Below are positions 37,312-63,167 of a stretch of DNA of 64,000 nt, piece by piece; within the stretch, counting starts at the first letter, position 1, and every line of letters starts with the position of its first letter. The stretch comes from Odontesthes bonariensis (Eukaryota > Chordata > Actinopteri > Atheriniformes > Atherinopsidae): positions 11,972,586-12,036,585 of the forward strand of contig NC_134528.1 in assembly GCF_027942865.1 (NCBI RefSeq), read 5' to 3'. The notes under the pieces are model-generated. The model was not told the DNA's origin, searched no databases, and saw only the letters and a list, made by a program, of their open reading frames with translations. A program made the translations under genes and the position numbers.

Positions 37312-40300
37312 ACAGAAGGCATAAAAACTGTTTTGCCTACTATCCGATGTGTTTGTCTTAAAGGGATCGTTTGTGCGACTGGTAATGTCATTAGAGATCC
37401 CAAAGCTGAGATATGACAGCTTGTTTTATCAATAGTTTTAAAATATTTCACTTTTTTTTTTTTTTTTTTTTCCTCCAATCCTCACAACATTACTTGGAGC
37501 ATCCAGTGAATTTCCTGAACAATGGGCTTGAAATCATATTTGCCTGATAAACCAATGGAGGAATAGGATAACACTTTTAATGCACTTTTGGGGGTATTGC
37601 GTCACGTTAACTTTTCAGTAAGAGCTTTTGATTGAATTATGGTAGACTACAGCTGTCTGTTGAGAATGTTTTTAGTGTGGGAGGTGCAGTGCTGTAAAAG
37701 AGAGAGGCAGATGGAGAGTGAATGAGAGGGAACATTTTACAAGTCATTATCAAGCCAGTGAAGTTTTAAAGGGATGCGCAGAAGATGCCATCTCCATAGA
37801 CGGACGGACAGGATCTCCGGTTCATTCTTACTATATTTATGGCACAGCCTCCATGTTCTACCCTGTGCCTGTCTCTTTTTTCATGAGCTACAGCCACATT
37901 TAGGAAAGTTTCAATCCATCCTATTGAATGGTTTAAGATCTTGCACCGCACTTTTGTACTATTATGAAATTAACCCCCCCTCCTTTTTTTCCCTCCATCA
38001 CAACAGAATTGAGCCCCTTCCCATACAGGCAAAATTGTCCTGAAATGCCTATTTTTGGCATACCAAAAATAAATTGAGATTGAACAATATGGAGTAAATG
38101 CTGCTCTCAAATCGGCTCTGGGTCTTGCAGTATTAACAGCTCAGTACTTTGCTGGCTTTAACCACTGCGTTTGAATTGACAAATGAAGCTGAGAGAGAGA
38201 TTAAAGTTGGAATTCCCAGTACAAACGGAGAGCTAGGGGAATCTTAGAAGCACTAAGGGTGGGACAGCATTGGCTTCCACTTGTTTAGTTATGCATTGCA
38301 TGTCTATTTTTTCTTTTTTTAAATGTTTTTTTTAATGGCAGTGGTACATAAATTTGGTACACTATTGCTGGCTCCTACAGTGTTATAGACTATAAAATTT
38401 CCTGTCTTTTTTTTTTTTTTTTTCTTGAGTTGACATCTATTCATGAAAGAAAGAAAAAATCATGTTGGGTGTTATGCTGTAAATTTACTTACTGCTTTAG
38501 GGCTCTAATATTATGTTAAAACACACAAAAATCTTGTATTGTATCACGTATTTTTAACTAAAATGACTGCCATTAATTTTGTGCACGGTATAATATAGTA
38601 AGATAATGATGTAACATAGTCCCTGAATTTAGCAGTCCCATGAATCTTTGCCCCAACCACAGTAAAACTGTCCTCAGTCAAAGCCCCCCCAGCTCACTGC
38701 ATGTTTACCTTGAACAGCAGATGCCAGAGGGGGGGGGGTCCTCCATTAGCAGTGAAAGACAGATGTTGCACAGACACCATAGACTTTGCCCCCCCTCTCT
38801 CTTTCCCACCTTTAATCTTTTTCACATTTGTGTACATCTTATGTATGTTTTCAGTCTTGTCTATACATAATTTGCTGCACTTGGTTCCAAATGGAAATGG
38901 CCAAACAGAAGTCATATTTATCCCACTGTAGTGTCCAAAGACTAAAGCCGTTAGATCCATCTTACATCACAATATACTGTGAGGTAAACTAATATGAATG
39001 AGATTTTTTTTTTTCCCCAAGTAAATAAACTACTCTTTTAAACATCATGTGTACAGATACAAATCCAATGTTAACCTTGTAGTCCATGCAGGTCCCATTA
39101 GTCAAGGTTCCATTTAACAGGCTACTACCCCCCCCCCCCCCAGTCTGAATCACCCAAAGTATTTCTAGGACTGACTTGCAACCTCTCACTTCATGTATAG
39201 ATTTAGTTTAGCAGTTGGTTTTGCCACATTTCAACTTCAGAAATTCTTTAAAAAAAATTAATAAATGAGAATTGCGTTCACATAGGATGCAGAGAATTGC
39301 TGCAGTCACCGTTTTGTGAATTTTTTTTTTTTTTTTCCATTGGACAGTCAAAATTACACACGTAAACAGCCTGTCATATTCAGAATCTCATTTTGACGCG
39401 ATAACAACAACGAGCTCATGTACAGCCTCCTCAGTGTATACACCGAAGATGAGAGCCATGCTCTTTCTTGCAAAACAGACTTTTGGCAATTGAAGCCTGT
39501 GGCCATGACATGGAAGCTCCTATTGTCTTAAATAAAGTTTCCACCAAAGGCTAAGGACAGTGGCAGTATTTTGAATTCACTGAATCAAGGATGCGTACAT
39601 TCAATCCAAACTTAGAAAAAGGAAAGCAAAATGGAAAAAATGAGGCACGGCTGCTTACTCATTAGAAATGCGTGAACTCATTAGAACAGTGTGTTGGGAG
39701 TATATATTTCCAACTGCTGAATGTCATTGACTGTATCCTGGTTATAAGTTGTGATTGTGACACAAACTGGACAAAGGGACAGTGCAACTGAAAAGACTTG
39801 GTTTAACATAGGAATGCCCAGTATAATCAGAAATTAGATTCCAAAGGCGCACATGAAAGCATTTCAGCACAGAGGTCACAGCTCAGGCCAGCCTGATTCA
39901 TGCTCCAGATTATGTTGGAGACAAAATGGAAAGCTTTGTGAATGAGGTGGAAAATCAAATTAGCCAGGGGTCAGTCAAAAATAAGAGTCGGTTCGGGTTG
40001 ATACATAATTCATGTGACCTCTTCACTCATCCTGAGCATTTTTTATTTTAGTTTCTTTTTTTAGGCAGTAGGGTGGGATGAGGTGGTGGGGGGAGGGTTA
40101 CCATGGCACCGGGTCCCAGAGGAAGTGAAAATTGTCAACAAAGAGGCTATTTGTCAGTTGAGGAAAAGAAATGGGATTGTTTAGCAAAAATAGCGCAGAT
40201 TTGACTCCACTCGGTTATTGCCATGTGGCAATCACGAGTAAAATCCAGTGCTGTGCGAGCACACACTTACTGTACATTTAAAAGATGAAAGAGGAACTTT

Positions 40301-40797
40301 ATTGTTTGACTTTGCAAGTATCCAGTATGTGTATTTTTTATTTTATTTTTTTAACTCATGCTTGCAGTCTTAGCTTTTGTATAAATGCTGCATTTAGAGA
40401 GATTCTCAAACACAAGTTATTTACTATAGTTTACATTAAGGGTAAAAGTTAAGATTTTATTCAACATTCTTCGGGACGGGTTGAGGTTTATCCATCTCAA
40501 ATGTGGCAAAGGAAAACACTTTTGTTGCTCTTTAAATGTTTAATGAGAATTCTTGATTTGCATGAAGACTGATCATAGATTTGAAATCTGTTGCAGAGTT
40601 GTTGCATTATTCATTGCAGCTGCAGCGTTTGGATTCCACCATCACAGCAATGTCACACTTTGCTTGTTGTAAGGACAGACTTGAACCGCCAATTACTGAA
40701 TCTGTACCGTGACAGTGGATAAATTGGCATTTCATTATTATGTGAATATTTACTTTTAATCCTAAAACTTTCTCATAAATGCATAGATTGAGGTGCA
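36874..40797. other. Gene-free spacer rich in homopolymers
   Basis: Many T-runs of 15-25 bases (near 37280, 37455, 38415 and 39325), one C-run near 39130 and one G-run near 38735. No gene or RNA gene recognised. Confidence 0.45.
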
Positions 40798-40811
40798 CTG
40801 CCCTCTGCTGG
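40798..40811 (-). promoter_or_regulatory. CTCF-like motif in the entpd1-ptpre spacer
   Basis: On the minus strand CCAGCAGAGGGCAG fits the CTCF core CCASYAGRKGGCRS at all 14 positions. Motif evidence only. The T-rich surroundings show no clear repeat that would explain it. Confidence 0.4.
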
Positions 40812-41055
40812 CTAAATTAGTTACTCGGTCTCCTTGGAACTATATGAGCAAGATCAAAGTTTTCCGATTTTTGTGTGGCAGCCCAGTTTCCTTTTCAATT
40901 TCCTTTAGTTTGATTTTTTTTCTTTGGTCTTTATGCATCCATATAATTGCATTCAATCATTCTTCGGTTAATCCCACTTTTATACATGCTGGTCTTTTGT
41001 GGTACTTCACTTTTTCTTTCACTAGCACAGGTATTAAAAGAGATGGAAAGCTGCA

Positions 41056-41135
41056 TCCTGTAAATGTAAATGTACTTTATTCATACAGCCCTTTACAGAC
41101 AATCATTACGGTGTACCAAAGTGCTTGTAAACAGA
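41056..41135 (-). repeat. Possible LINE/SINE tail fragment
   Basis: The order ATGTACTTTATTCATACAGC, CCTTTACAGAC, then CCAAAGTGCTTGTAAAC resembles the frequent fish repeat with a TTTATTTATATAGCGCTTT core and a closing AAAGTGCTTTACA. The family was not assigned. Sequence 41136-43900 has nothing else recognised apart from poly-A/T runs near 42555 and 43621. Confidence 0.35.
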
Positions 41136-43906
41136 TTTCAAGTTGTAGATATGCTTTTTAACGTCATGGCAGCCTACAGTCTGAAATAACCTGGATCATT
41201 TTCCATCCCGAAATGCAAGGTGTTCTGTAATTCTTAGCTCCCTATTATAAGTTATCCCTGCTTCTCTGTCATACATGATTTTTAAACTGATTATTTTTAG
41301 GGATTTTACTCAAATTTGTACAACAATTTCTCTAATAATACTAATTGTGTACATTAAGCTTTGCTAGTTGTATTTCAGTGGTCCTTGGTCTTTTATGGAC
41401 AAAGATGTTTCATTGATCATAAAAATACAGTGATGACTACTCTGATTCAGCTCATACTGTCAACTGGGAGAAAATATTAAAGGGCCTATGTAAGGCTCTT
41501 TTTAGAGGTGTATATTTAAGTGGAAGAGTTTGTGTGCGCTTATCATAATTATTTTCATGCCTGACATTGCTGCAGCCTCTTTATTATTTTATCTGCAAAG
41601 CCCGGGTTTAGCTTTAGTCTCTTTAAGGCCCCCCTTATGAAGGCGCAGTCAGCTCTGATTAGTCAAGAATGGTTGAGAGCAACTCAGCTGCTCTTTGAAG
41701 TTTGATAAACTTGCCACAAGGCAGGCATTAGGAAAACATGTTAAATGGTGATGCAGATGAGTAACAAAATGAGAAAAAAAAACTGGACAGCTGCAGCCAG
41801 ATGCATAAAACTGTGTAGTTTCACGACAGAATGTGTGTACACACAAAGTAAGAAAAATGGATATGGATTGTTTTTGCCAGCTTTCTAAAGCCATGTCTAC
41901 GCATCGTTCTTTTGTAAAATCTCGATCCGATCTTGAATCGAGAGGTAATGGGTTGGTTAGAAGTTAAAGGCTTGGCTTGAGTTGGAATAAATGTGCACAG
42001 TTAGGCTTATAATAAAGATCTGTTGGTAGCAATGATGTTGAGCGTTCAAATGTCATGTTTTCAAATTACCTGAAACTACTAGTGTTATTAAACGTTTTAC
42101 CAATGAAAAAATATATAGTACCAAAATACCATAGACCCTTATCTAAAAATCAAATACAGAGTGTGAAACTTACAGTGCATAGTTGGTGCTTTGTGGTACA
42201 AAATATCAGTCTGGGTGTCCAGAAATGGTGGTTTTCTTAACTAGTTTGTTTCTTCTCTGTATAAGGACATTGTTAGTGGAAGAAAAAAAGGTTTGCAGTT
42301 TTAATTTAAAGCTTCTGTGATCAACCATTTCTAATTTTCCATATGCATGCGTTTTGTGTTTTTCACACAAGCCAAGAGCTCTGAAGAACATTTTCACTGA
42401 CGCCAAAATATTTTCAGATGAATTTAATATTGCAACTTGCATTTTTAAAGACACTGAGAGTCCAAAAAGAGGGATAGACCACCCACAGAGAGAGCGAAGG
42501 CAAAGAGCTGGAGTTCAAACAGACCCTCCTCACTATTCTCAAAAGGACAATGTGGTTCCAAAAAAAAAAAAAAAAAAGCTTGTGGGAATTAGACCCTGGT
42601 TGTTTTTAAGTCTGTTTCTTTTTGTCCTGCCCCTCACATTTTCCCCACAGACACATACAGGTAGCACACAGAATATGACCAATCACTTCACAGTTCCTTG
42701 CTGCTTGTTGACTTTCAGAATGTTAGCACTTTGTCATGTTAAATGCTGTGCACCCAGCAAAAATTAAGCAGTTTGAGTACCAGATGGAGCAGAGTTTCTA
42801 ACTTTGAGGAAATGCAAAGGAAATCTGTTTAACATTCAGATACTTTTTAAAGTAAATACCACAAGACGTCTTATTTAAAAACAAACAAAACACTTTAGCT
42901 AAGCAAATCTTATTTTAAAACATAGAAGGAACAGAGCTTTGAAAGCACGGCGTCTATGTTTTTTGGTTCTCTGGCTTTAAGCAGGCACTGAAGCACCACA
43001 TTTGTGTTATGCGTATTTTGCCATTTCAAGCCTTTAGACTAATGTTGCGCTTTCATTACTTTCCTGTGTGTTTTACTGTGCTCATTTTAAATTTGACTGA
43101 CCCTACCACATTTGGTGGTCGGCTGCCTATTTCTAGTCTAATCTATCTTTACTCTGCCTTCAACTTAGGGTTGTTCCTCTCTTTCATGACTTAAAATCCA
43201 TATGGCACTAATTGTGAAAAATCTCATCTATAATACAAATAAAGCAATGTTGCATGTTCTTGGCAAAGGCATATTTATGTGCTTTTGAATGTGCAGTTAT
43301 TTTAGCAAAGCATTTTTTGCCATCTACAGACAAAAGGCAGACTGTATTAACATTACATAAATGTTAACGTTTGTTGCATACTTGCAACTTTTTTAGGTAC
43401 AAAACCAGTTCAGTCTTTCTCTGCCTGAATCCATTTTAAAGTCAGCCCCAGTGTCGTCACCTCCATCTTTGTTGCATAACTTAATGTTCTCTACAGTATG
43501 GCTGAAGTTTTTCATTCTTTTTTGACAATATTTCAGTTAGACATTCATGTTGGGCTTGTTTTGTGAGAACAGTGGGGGGTGGGGGGGTCCAGTATCTCCT
43601 TATCTCAGAAGTCGTCATTTAAAAAAAAAAAAAAAAAACAATGAAAGTATGTTTTACAATTAACAAAAAAGAAATATTAACATTAGCATCATATTCTCTA
43701 AACACAAGAAACGAATGACACTGTCAATACATAAATACATTTACAATTACTACAACTTTTTAGAAATATGTCATCGATCCAAAATAACACACAAACACTT
43801 AAAGTACAATATTAAACAAAACTGGTTCCAGAGACCAACTTTGAAGCTACAATTTGTGACGAAGTAATTATACATGTTATGAAATTTACATTATTAATCT
43901 AGCTCG

Positions 43907-43912
43907 TTTAAT
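43907..43912 (-). terminator. Weak candidate poly(A) signal for ptpre
   Basis: TTTAAT on the plus strand gives ATTAAA on the minus strand, about 170 bases after the ptpre stop. No minus-strand AATAAA was seen closer than several hundred bases, so the true 3' end may be further away. Confidence 0.25.
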
Positions 43913-44082
43913 TTACAGTTTCCATTCTCTGACATACTGCGTATTACAGCAAGAAAGGAGCTGGAGTTAATAGTAGGACAAGTGCATAGCAAAATAGAAT
44001 ATCATTTGAACAAGTTAACGAAACGCAAAACTGACAAATATGCTTTAGAAAACAACATTAAAAACCATGTTTAAGGCAAATC

Positions 44083-55614
<11,532 letters not shown>

Positions 55615-55619
55615 TGTGA
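55615..55619 (-). other. 5' UTR remnant and acceptor of the first ptpre coding exon
   Basis: TTTTCCTGCAG|TCACA-ATGG on the minus strand. The acceptor lies 5 bases before the start codon, so transcription starts in an exon further upstream (higher coordinates), possibly outside the window. Confidence 0.75.
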
Positions 55620-56855
55620 CTGCAGGAAAACAAAATGAATACGGATATTAAATTTAGTGCCAGACATGTCTGCAATCAAGATTCATGAGAACACTATTCA
55701 GGCTGCACAAAAGCTTTTGACAGATCTGAGGCATATTCTTTTATTAATGACTGCTGCTTTCAGGAATGTGCTCATCGGTGCAAAGTTCACGAGGACACAA
55801 TGGAACAACACACTCATATCCTGGTAATTCATTAGTCCTGTCATAAAAACCCACATGTAACTCCAAACGTGTCCACATGGGGGCACAATACCTCAATCTT
55901 TGAACACCAGACACAATAACATCCACCCCATTGAGAAAAAAATAGAGCAGAGGGATCCAGAGAAGAGAAAACAATCTTTTTAAATGTCTAATTTAAATTC
56001 AGTTTAAAAAAATCAAGGGTTTTATTTGTGATTTAAGGCATGCGTGCCTATGAGTAACATTAGAGCAAACAACCCAACTCAATACAATGCCTCAAACTAT
56101 CTTAACGCAGCATATGCTCGAACATATTATCACACTGAGGAAAGAGAACTTCCACTTCCAATGAATTCCACTGATGTAGCTGATACCAGCTGTTTTCCTT
56201 CAGCCATTTCCGTAGCAATGCCATGCCAAAACACAAGGGATTTCTATGACATTGCATATGCAAGTTTTTACAGCACTATACATAAAAAAAAAAAAAAAAA
56301 CAGTGTATTCCAGCAAAATTACTAAATGTCATCTGGTCTGTGTGTTTAAACTATGCCTTACTGCCAATGCCCTCGTTTTTTTTGGCTCTTTACCACCTTT
56401 CCCCCCTTCCCTTTAATAACATCGCACCGGCACAAACAATCCCTCACATGCGCACAAAGACATGCACGCAAAGCAACACCCACAGCACCATAAACCTCAT
56501 CCAGGCCTCTTCAACACAGAAAGAACTGTGGTCATCCCCTCATTTTCTTCTAGTAGAAGAAAGCAGAGGTGGGAGGTTAAAGGAGTGTCTGATAGATACT
56601 TATGTTTGAGCATTCAGTCTGGGTTTCCCATCACATTGATTTAAGCAAGTTGTCTTTTTGAAGCTGTTGGTAAGATTGTTAGTCTCGAGATGCTGGCAGC
56701 TTTGAAGGACCTCCCCCCATTTAAAAAAAAAAATAATAATCTTTTTCACCATAGCACTCCAAAAGTTGGAATCTCAGCAAAGCACACCAACACAGAGCTG
56801 CAATCACATCATAATGAAGCAGAGCAGATTGCTTTTTCCCTCCCCACGGCTGCAG

Positions 56856-56886
<31 letters not shown>

Positions 56887-58883
56887 TGCGGTGCTTTGCA
56901 GCTGCAGTGAAAAGAAAGCCCAGGCCAAGTGTATCATCAATGAAGATACTGTTGAAGCTTCCACTCTGTGCCGCAGTGTCCTGTTCAGTGTCCGGCCAGG
57001 ACACCGGAGGAATGTGGAGGCAGCAGAGCAGAGACACTGACTGCAGCAAGGAGAGAGGGAGCAGAAGGTCCAGGTCAATAATATTTCCTGGAGCGATTAA
57101 TAAACCCTGACATGTCAAGCCCAAGCTCTGTGGGAAAGACTGATGAGGGAATTCTAATGAGAGAAGAGAAGAGAGGAGGAGCACCTCACCCCTTCGCCAG
57201 CTCCCCTTTCGCTTTATCCACCCTCCTTAAGGTTTTCTCTGTAAATGTCACAAGCTTGGACATTTAGAGGGCGGATATTGAGCCGGGTTTGTGAATCCTT
57301 ATATGTGATAGTGATAGTACAGTGTGTAGAGTTTTGTAGTGATGTGGAAACATTTGGGACTTTCCACTACAGAAGATACAGTGACTCCTATGTATTCTTT
57401 TTCTGAGTGCTTGTGTATGATTGCTCAACAGGGACATCCAGCAGAGTGCTCACAGCTAAATCTTGTGGTTAAGTGTTGCTGCTTCTTGTAAGCATCTTCC
57501 AGTTCTTGGCTTCACACTTCCTCTTCTTCGCCTCTGGATATATCTCCCTGTCATGTCTCAGCATGACAGGGAGCTTCTCAGGGACCTCAGGCCATTGTCA
57601 CTGCAGTGGTCTCCCGTCTGACTTCTCGACATTCTCCTGAGAATATTACAAACTTTCTTTGGTCTGTCTCTGACATAGTCCTTACTTTGAGCATCTAATC
57701 TCCCTTTCTACTCACTCAGCATAAAGTAGTCTAGACCACAAGTCTCAAATTTGACTATTAGAGTTGGTCATCATTTAGCTTGGGTCAGCCTCTAGTCCAA
57801 CAACTATCATGGCATTGTGTGTGCTCTCATATGTGTATTGTCCTCTCTCCATTTAGCACTCAGCAGCTAGTCACCAACCATTAGGCTAGTCATAATGAAA
57901 ATGGGTCATGGGAGATGTCAGCTCGGGGGAAGTTTTAGGGTGTCCTTATTTTCCCATAGTAGACATTTGCAAGTAGCTTTGGGGAAGGGTATTGTCTTGG
58001 CCAACTAGACAGGGAGTTTTTTATTTACTCAACCATGGAGTTAGTGCTGTGACATACTGGGAAGTCTCATCCTAGGCTGCAGATTGGGAAGGCTTGTCTA
58101 CAGGGAAAAAGATTACACTCTTATACCAACTGAATGTGATATATGAGGAATGATGTTCCTTATCTAAACTACTGCAGGCTGTATCCCTGTATCCACCACT
58201 TATATGTAATGAGATGTTTTCCGAGTTAATCTTGATAAATTTCCAAGGCCACTCAAAAAACAACAAAAAAACGTTTTATTGACTGAATCGTAATAGATTT
58301 GACCTAAAGCCTGATTTATAGTCGTCTGGGAAAGGCCACGGAGAGCCACGGAGAGCCCTCTCCGTCGCCGGAAACCCTCCCGGAGACGCTCTCCGAGAAA
58401 AATATTAATCGTGTAGAAACATGTTCCATACTTTTTTCAGTTTATTTAACCATTTCTTTCAGAATATATTGTTAGGCGGTGTATTCACATATCCTATCTA
58501 TACAAGCTGTGAAATGATCCCTCTCTGACACAATTTAGAAAGTAAAACAAGACGCTTTAAGAGAAAGTTTTAAATAATAATACAATACAAAATGACCCTG
58601 GGAGCCATACCAATTTCATCAAACACGTTTTTCTTTTAGTTCTGCCATGCTAGGAAAAACAACATATAGAGAAGTTCCACAAATGAAGCCTAAAGTCTTC
58701 TCCGAGCCCGACATTGAAAATGTCACATTGTTTGTTTTGTTTTTCAGAAAACAATGTGCGTACCACTTTACACCCGAGTAACAGCCACAATACAAAAGAA
58801 AACAAAAGAAAAAGCTATGAAAAAAAAACTGGAAGAGCATTCTTTACAGTGCCCACTGACCATGCTCACCATATGCAAGATCT
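55620..58883. other. Probable ptpre 5' intron, first part
   Basis: No exon recognised. Contains an A-run near 56285, the GT run at 56856-56889 and a small GC-rich patch at about 58320-58400 (repeated GGAGAGCC and CTCTCCG) that resembles a transposon scrap. Confidence 0.4.
56856..56889. repeat. (GT)n microsatellite
   Basis: About sixteen GT units with one interruption (GTATGT). Confidence 0.95.
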
Positions 58884-60172
58884 TTAAAGGAGCCATGGCA
58901 TGAAATTTTCACTTTTTAAGGTTGTTTAACATTATTATGAGTTCCCCTAGCCTGCCTGCGGTCCCCCAGTGGCTAAAAATGACGATAGACCTAAACCATG
59001 CACTGGAAATTATTCTCCGCCTTTGGTAATGTGACCATGCAGATGGCCTGATCGGGAAAGCTGCCTCATATGACGTACCGACTCTTATGACGTGGAGGTT
59101 GTTTCCCCCCAGAGCCAATAAACTGCCTTTCCCCGCCCACAGCTCTTTGGCCAGCTCATTGCTCTGTACATGGATGTAAAAAATCTCATTTCGGCCGCTT
59201 GTATTCGCGATCTCATTCTCTCGGTCACTACCCACAGCTTGTGACCATAGGTGAGGGTAGGAACATAGATTGACCGGTAAATCGAGAGCTTCGCCTTCTG
59301 GCTCAGCTCCTTCTTCACCACGACGGGCCGCTGCAGAGCCCTCATCACTGCAGACACCGCACCGATCCGCCTGTCAATCTCCTGCTCCATTCGCCCCCTT
59401 ACTTGGGGAAGGATCTCATTCCCGAGAGTAAGCAATTTAACGCTCTATAATTGTGTTGCTTTCCTGTATGTACAGTATAGTTACATAGCTTGTTACCACA
59501 AGAAAGGGTTTGTATCGTTAGCTATGCAGCTAATAGCATCTGCAAGCACTAATCTCTGCCAACTGGGCTGTTGGAGGTGTTTGCATGCCCATGAGATGGT
59601 TAGCTCGCTCATTTTAGACCAAAACCCCCTACTTCAAGCTTCCTGAAGAACAATGAATCTGCAAATTCAGTGCATTTTATTCAGGATAATGATTCATTCA
59701 TGGTTCCAGAGTCAAAACGGTCAGTCTGTTTGTGTCGTTAGCTCTGCAGCTAATAGCTCACTCACTGTCGCTAATGTAACGGTAAATAGCATGAGGTATG
59801 CGAGTGGACACCTCATTTACTGTAACGCGAGTGTTTTGTACTTATTTGTTGTTTTGAGAGCCGTCCTGCTGTTGGTGTTATGGCGCGCACGATATCTGCC
59901 TTTCCCCTGATTGAAATGACTAGCGCTACGTGCATCTTTGCAAACCAGAGCAATCTTTGCCCCGCCTTTCTCCTCCTAATTTGCATTTAAAGCTGCAGAC
60001 CCTAAACAGCTCATTCTGAGGATCCTAAGGAAAGCTCATTTTGGGACTGGCTGTAATTCTGCACCAAGGCAGAATTTTGGGGAAAAAAACTCAGATACAG
60101 TATAAGGGGACCACTAAAGCCTATAAAAATATATAAAAGCCTCCATTTATTTTCATGCCATGGCGCCTTTAA
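58884..60172. mobile_element. 1.3 kb TTAA-flanked DNA transposon remnant containing a LINE piece
   Basis: The left end TTAA-AGGAGCCATGGCATGAAA and the inverted right end TTAA-AGGCGCCATGGCATGAAA give an 18-base terminal inverted repeat with one mismatch. TTAA at both edges (58884-58887 and 60169-60172) is the likely target duplication; because both edges read TTTAAA, the exact border is uncertain by a base or two. No transposase frame was found, so it is non-autonomous. A LINE fragment lies inside (59187-59430). Confidence 0.75.
59187..59430 (-). mobile_element. LINE ORF2 C-terminal fragment nested in the TTAA element
   Basis: The minus strand encodes GRMEQEIDRRIGAVSAVMRA, then VVKKELSQKAKLSIYRSIYV and PTLTYGHKLWVVTERMRSRI. 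This is the post-catalytic region of a very common fish LINE. Homology stops abruptly at both ends, so it is a dead internal fragment. Confidence 0.8.
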
Positions 60173-63167
60173 ATGAACACATGGTACAGATTTTACATAT
60201 AATGATCTCATCTTTTCAATGTCATTGGGATTATTTACCTTGTTTGCTTTTCTTTGTAATAACGAAGAAACTTCAAGTATGAATACTGTAAACCTGATTT
60301 TATGTACATGAACATGTACATATGCCACACTCTACATGCCAACACCGTAGCAACTGTTATTTGTTCACAGAAAGCTCCAGCACCTGGCATGCTCTGCGTG
60401 AGTCACAGCTCTGTCTCCACTGATTACGACCTGCCTGCTCTGAATACCTGCACATCTCACAGCGGGAAAACAATAATATGGACGTGTACAGATATCAGCG
60501 TATCACATTTCACAGAAAAAGCAGCACATAATACAAGCAGGCCACTACAAGGGTAGTCTTTGCTTCCGTATCAGTCCAAACAAGAAAGAGGCATTATGGG
60601 AACTCTGACTCATGCTGACTCTCTAGTCCCAAATCAAAACAATGAAAAATGTTTTTCCCTAACAGTGTTTTGGTTTTGGAAGATGAGCCATTCCTCTCTG
60701 TGGACTTGTGTTTTCCTTGTGGTTTTCTGCCCTGCTCTGTCATTCTTTCAGTCTGAGTTTAGAAAAATATATACACACACACACATATATGTAGAAATGA
60801 CATAATGAAAGCCTTGCAGTTCTTTGCCATCGTCTCACTAATAAGCCAAGGAGCCAAACCATCAGAAAGAACAAACGTGTTACAATTAGAAGCAGATAAG
60901 ACAGGGAAATTGGCCGTGTTTGCCTTTGACAGGAAACAAAGTGTTCCCTGCACTGTCAATTCCACCAAGCTGAGTTTCCCTAGGCACAGAGTCTCTCTGT
61001 CTCTTCAAATACATCAGCTTAGGAATTTAGAAAATGGGTCGTGGGTGTAGGGGCAACATGACAGAGTGAAAAGCAAGCAGGAGATGTACTGTGTCCTCAG
61101 AACAAAAGATTGGCTTATCCTTTCAGCCACAAGGCTTTAAAAACAGAAACCTGCAACAGTTTTTTTTTGTTTTTATTTTTTTAAAAAGGAGAAAAAAAAC
61201 AAAACCAGAACCCTCATTCTTCCGTGCATTTTCTCTCCACTGTTTGAAATATTTGCAACCGTTTAGTTGCCGCCTAAAATTGTTAAATCTTCACTTTATA
61301 ACATATATAAATTAGATAAGAAGACCAGTTACCTTAAAGTTCCCCATACAGACACTTTGAATTTAGCATGTTTACCATGTGACCGTCTGAAAAAGTGTTT
61401 GGTTGACATGAGAAAAAAAAAAGAAGAAATAAAGAAAAATTGAAAAAAAAAAGAGGGCAGCGATACATGTGTTTCCGTTAAACAAATAATATAGTATTTA
61501 GCATCAGTGTTAACTATTTCTGCATTATTTTAGGTTAAATAACAGCCACAATTTGAAATGTGACCAGGTGACTTTTTTTAGCCACTTGCTCGTTTTTGAG
61601 GTATCACAGAATGACATAAGAGATTCTTTATTTACCTCGCAGGGCAGCGAGAAAAAAAATCAACTCATGACATGACTGAATGTGTAAGGTGGATGTATAA
61701 AATGTCTACTGTAATGTTTGGTTACGGTTGCAAAGGTGCAAAAGAGGGGTGGATGTGTGAGTAGAGGGCAATGTTAGTTTTCTAAGTTGTATGCAATATG
61801 AGCCATGTCATTGTGGGGCCTTTTGTTCCAAAGTTGTACAGACCTATAAATGTACATATATTTTCTCTGGTTGGTCATGAATAATAAGGGTTTATTACTG
61901 GAAGAGTTGTACCGAGATTTTCAGAGTTTGACACATTTTTACTGGCCTCTTGTAAGGCCCCCCATTTTTATTGAAATGCTATTCAAACTAACAGAGTCAG
62001 CCAGAATGTTATTATCCACTGTGTAGGATCTCATTTAGCTCTAACACAGAGTTAAGTTTTAAATTTGTGAGTTTTGAAACCAGGTTCAACAAGTTCACCC
62101 GGTCTGTTTGAGTAGTTCTGCCGTGTACCAGGTCTCTCCGTCTGTGCTCCGAGCCTGGGGAGCGAGTGTGTAAACCTGGGCTGGGTTAGCTATTTAAAGG
62201 ACAGTGCACTACATTCACAGTCTTGACTGAGGAAATGGTGCTTGAGTGTCCATCTGTTCACACAGATGTGCATCTGCTTCCCATGCAAAATAACCTAGTT
62301 GGACAAGGTATTCAGTCCTGCCTTTTCTAAACTAATTGGTCCATTCCTGCTGATCTGTTTTGAAGAAACCATCCATAATCTGAATTCTCCAACTGTGGCA
62401 GCCTGTTCATTATATCCGACTTAAAGCTATTTAAAGGTTACAGACTACATTTTAGATTTGTTGAAATGTGTATGCCATTGTTCCTCATGGTATGTTCCCA
62501 TGGTAACCAAGGCATCAGTGCTGCCACCAACATGGCCCTGTTGGATGTTGAAATAGAAAGCCTGGTGTAGAGACACACTCTGCAAACATAAGACCTCGAT
62601 GCAAGTCCAGACTTTTATCATATCTAATAGCTACTGTATATCAGTCATGTGTGTTAAAAAGCATAGGAAGGAGAGTTTAGTCATTAAACAAACCTACTAA
62701 CCACTCTAACTTCAGTTTTAAGGGTTAGAAGAGCATAATGTCAAGTTTTGACAATATGTAAGTTTATGTATCAATTTATGCACACTAGGAAAACTTGGGT
62801 AAAATAAAATTACGAGCAATAACTAAGATTACACTTGCTATGTGCACCACAATTTCATAGTAAAATTCAATTGGTTTAGTGTGCATTTGTCCATAAGTCC
62901 GTGAAAGGCACTATGTGGTATGAACTGCATGGAAAATGACATACAACTACAACTAAAGTATTTTGTAGCTGTAACACTGAGCTTGTGAGTATGTGAAACA
63001 AAATCAAAGGGAGGTTTTTATAAAGGTTTTTATTTTATAAAGCTATAGCTCCCAAACGGTTGAGCACGTTCTTTTTCATAAATGTTGACGGTATTTTTGT
63101 CTTTTTCTGTTTATAAAATGGCTATTGCTGCATGTCCTTAACTAACCTGGACTTTCGTTCACATTTT
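60173..63167. other. Probable ptpre 5' intron, second part
   Basis: AT-rich, with short A/T runs (near 61160-61200 and 61410-61450). Nothing recognisable as an exon, RNA gene or repeat family. Confidence 0.4.

Noticed and set aside
56766-57184. Open frames of 114-126 codons on both strands
   Set aside because: They run through a GT microsatellite, have no recognisable domain and no matching splice context.
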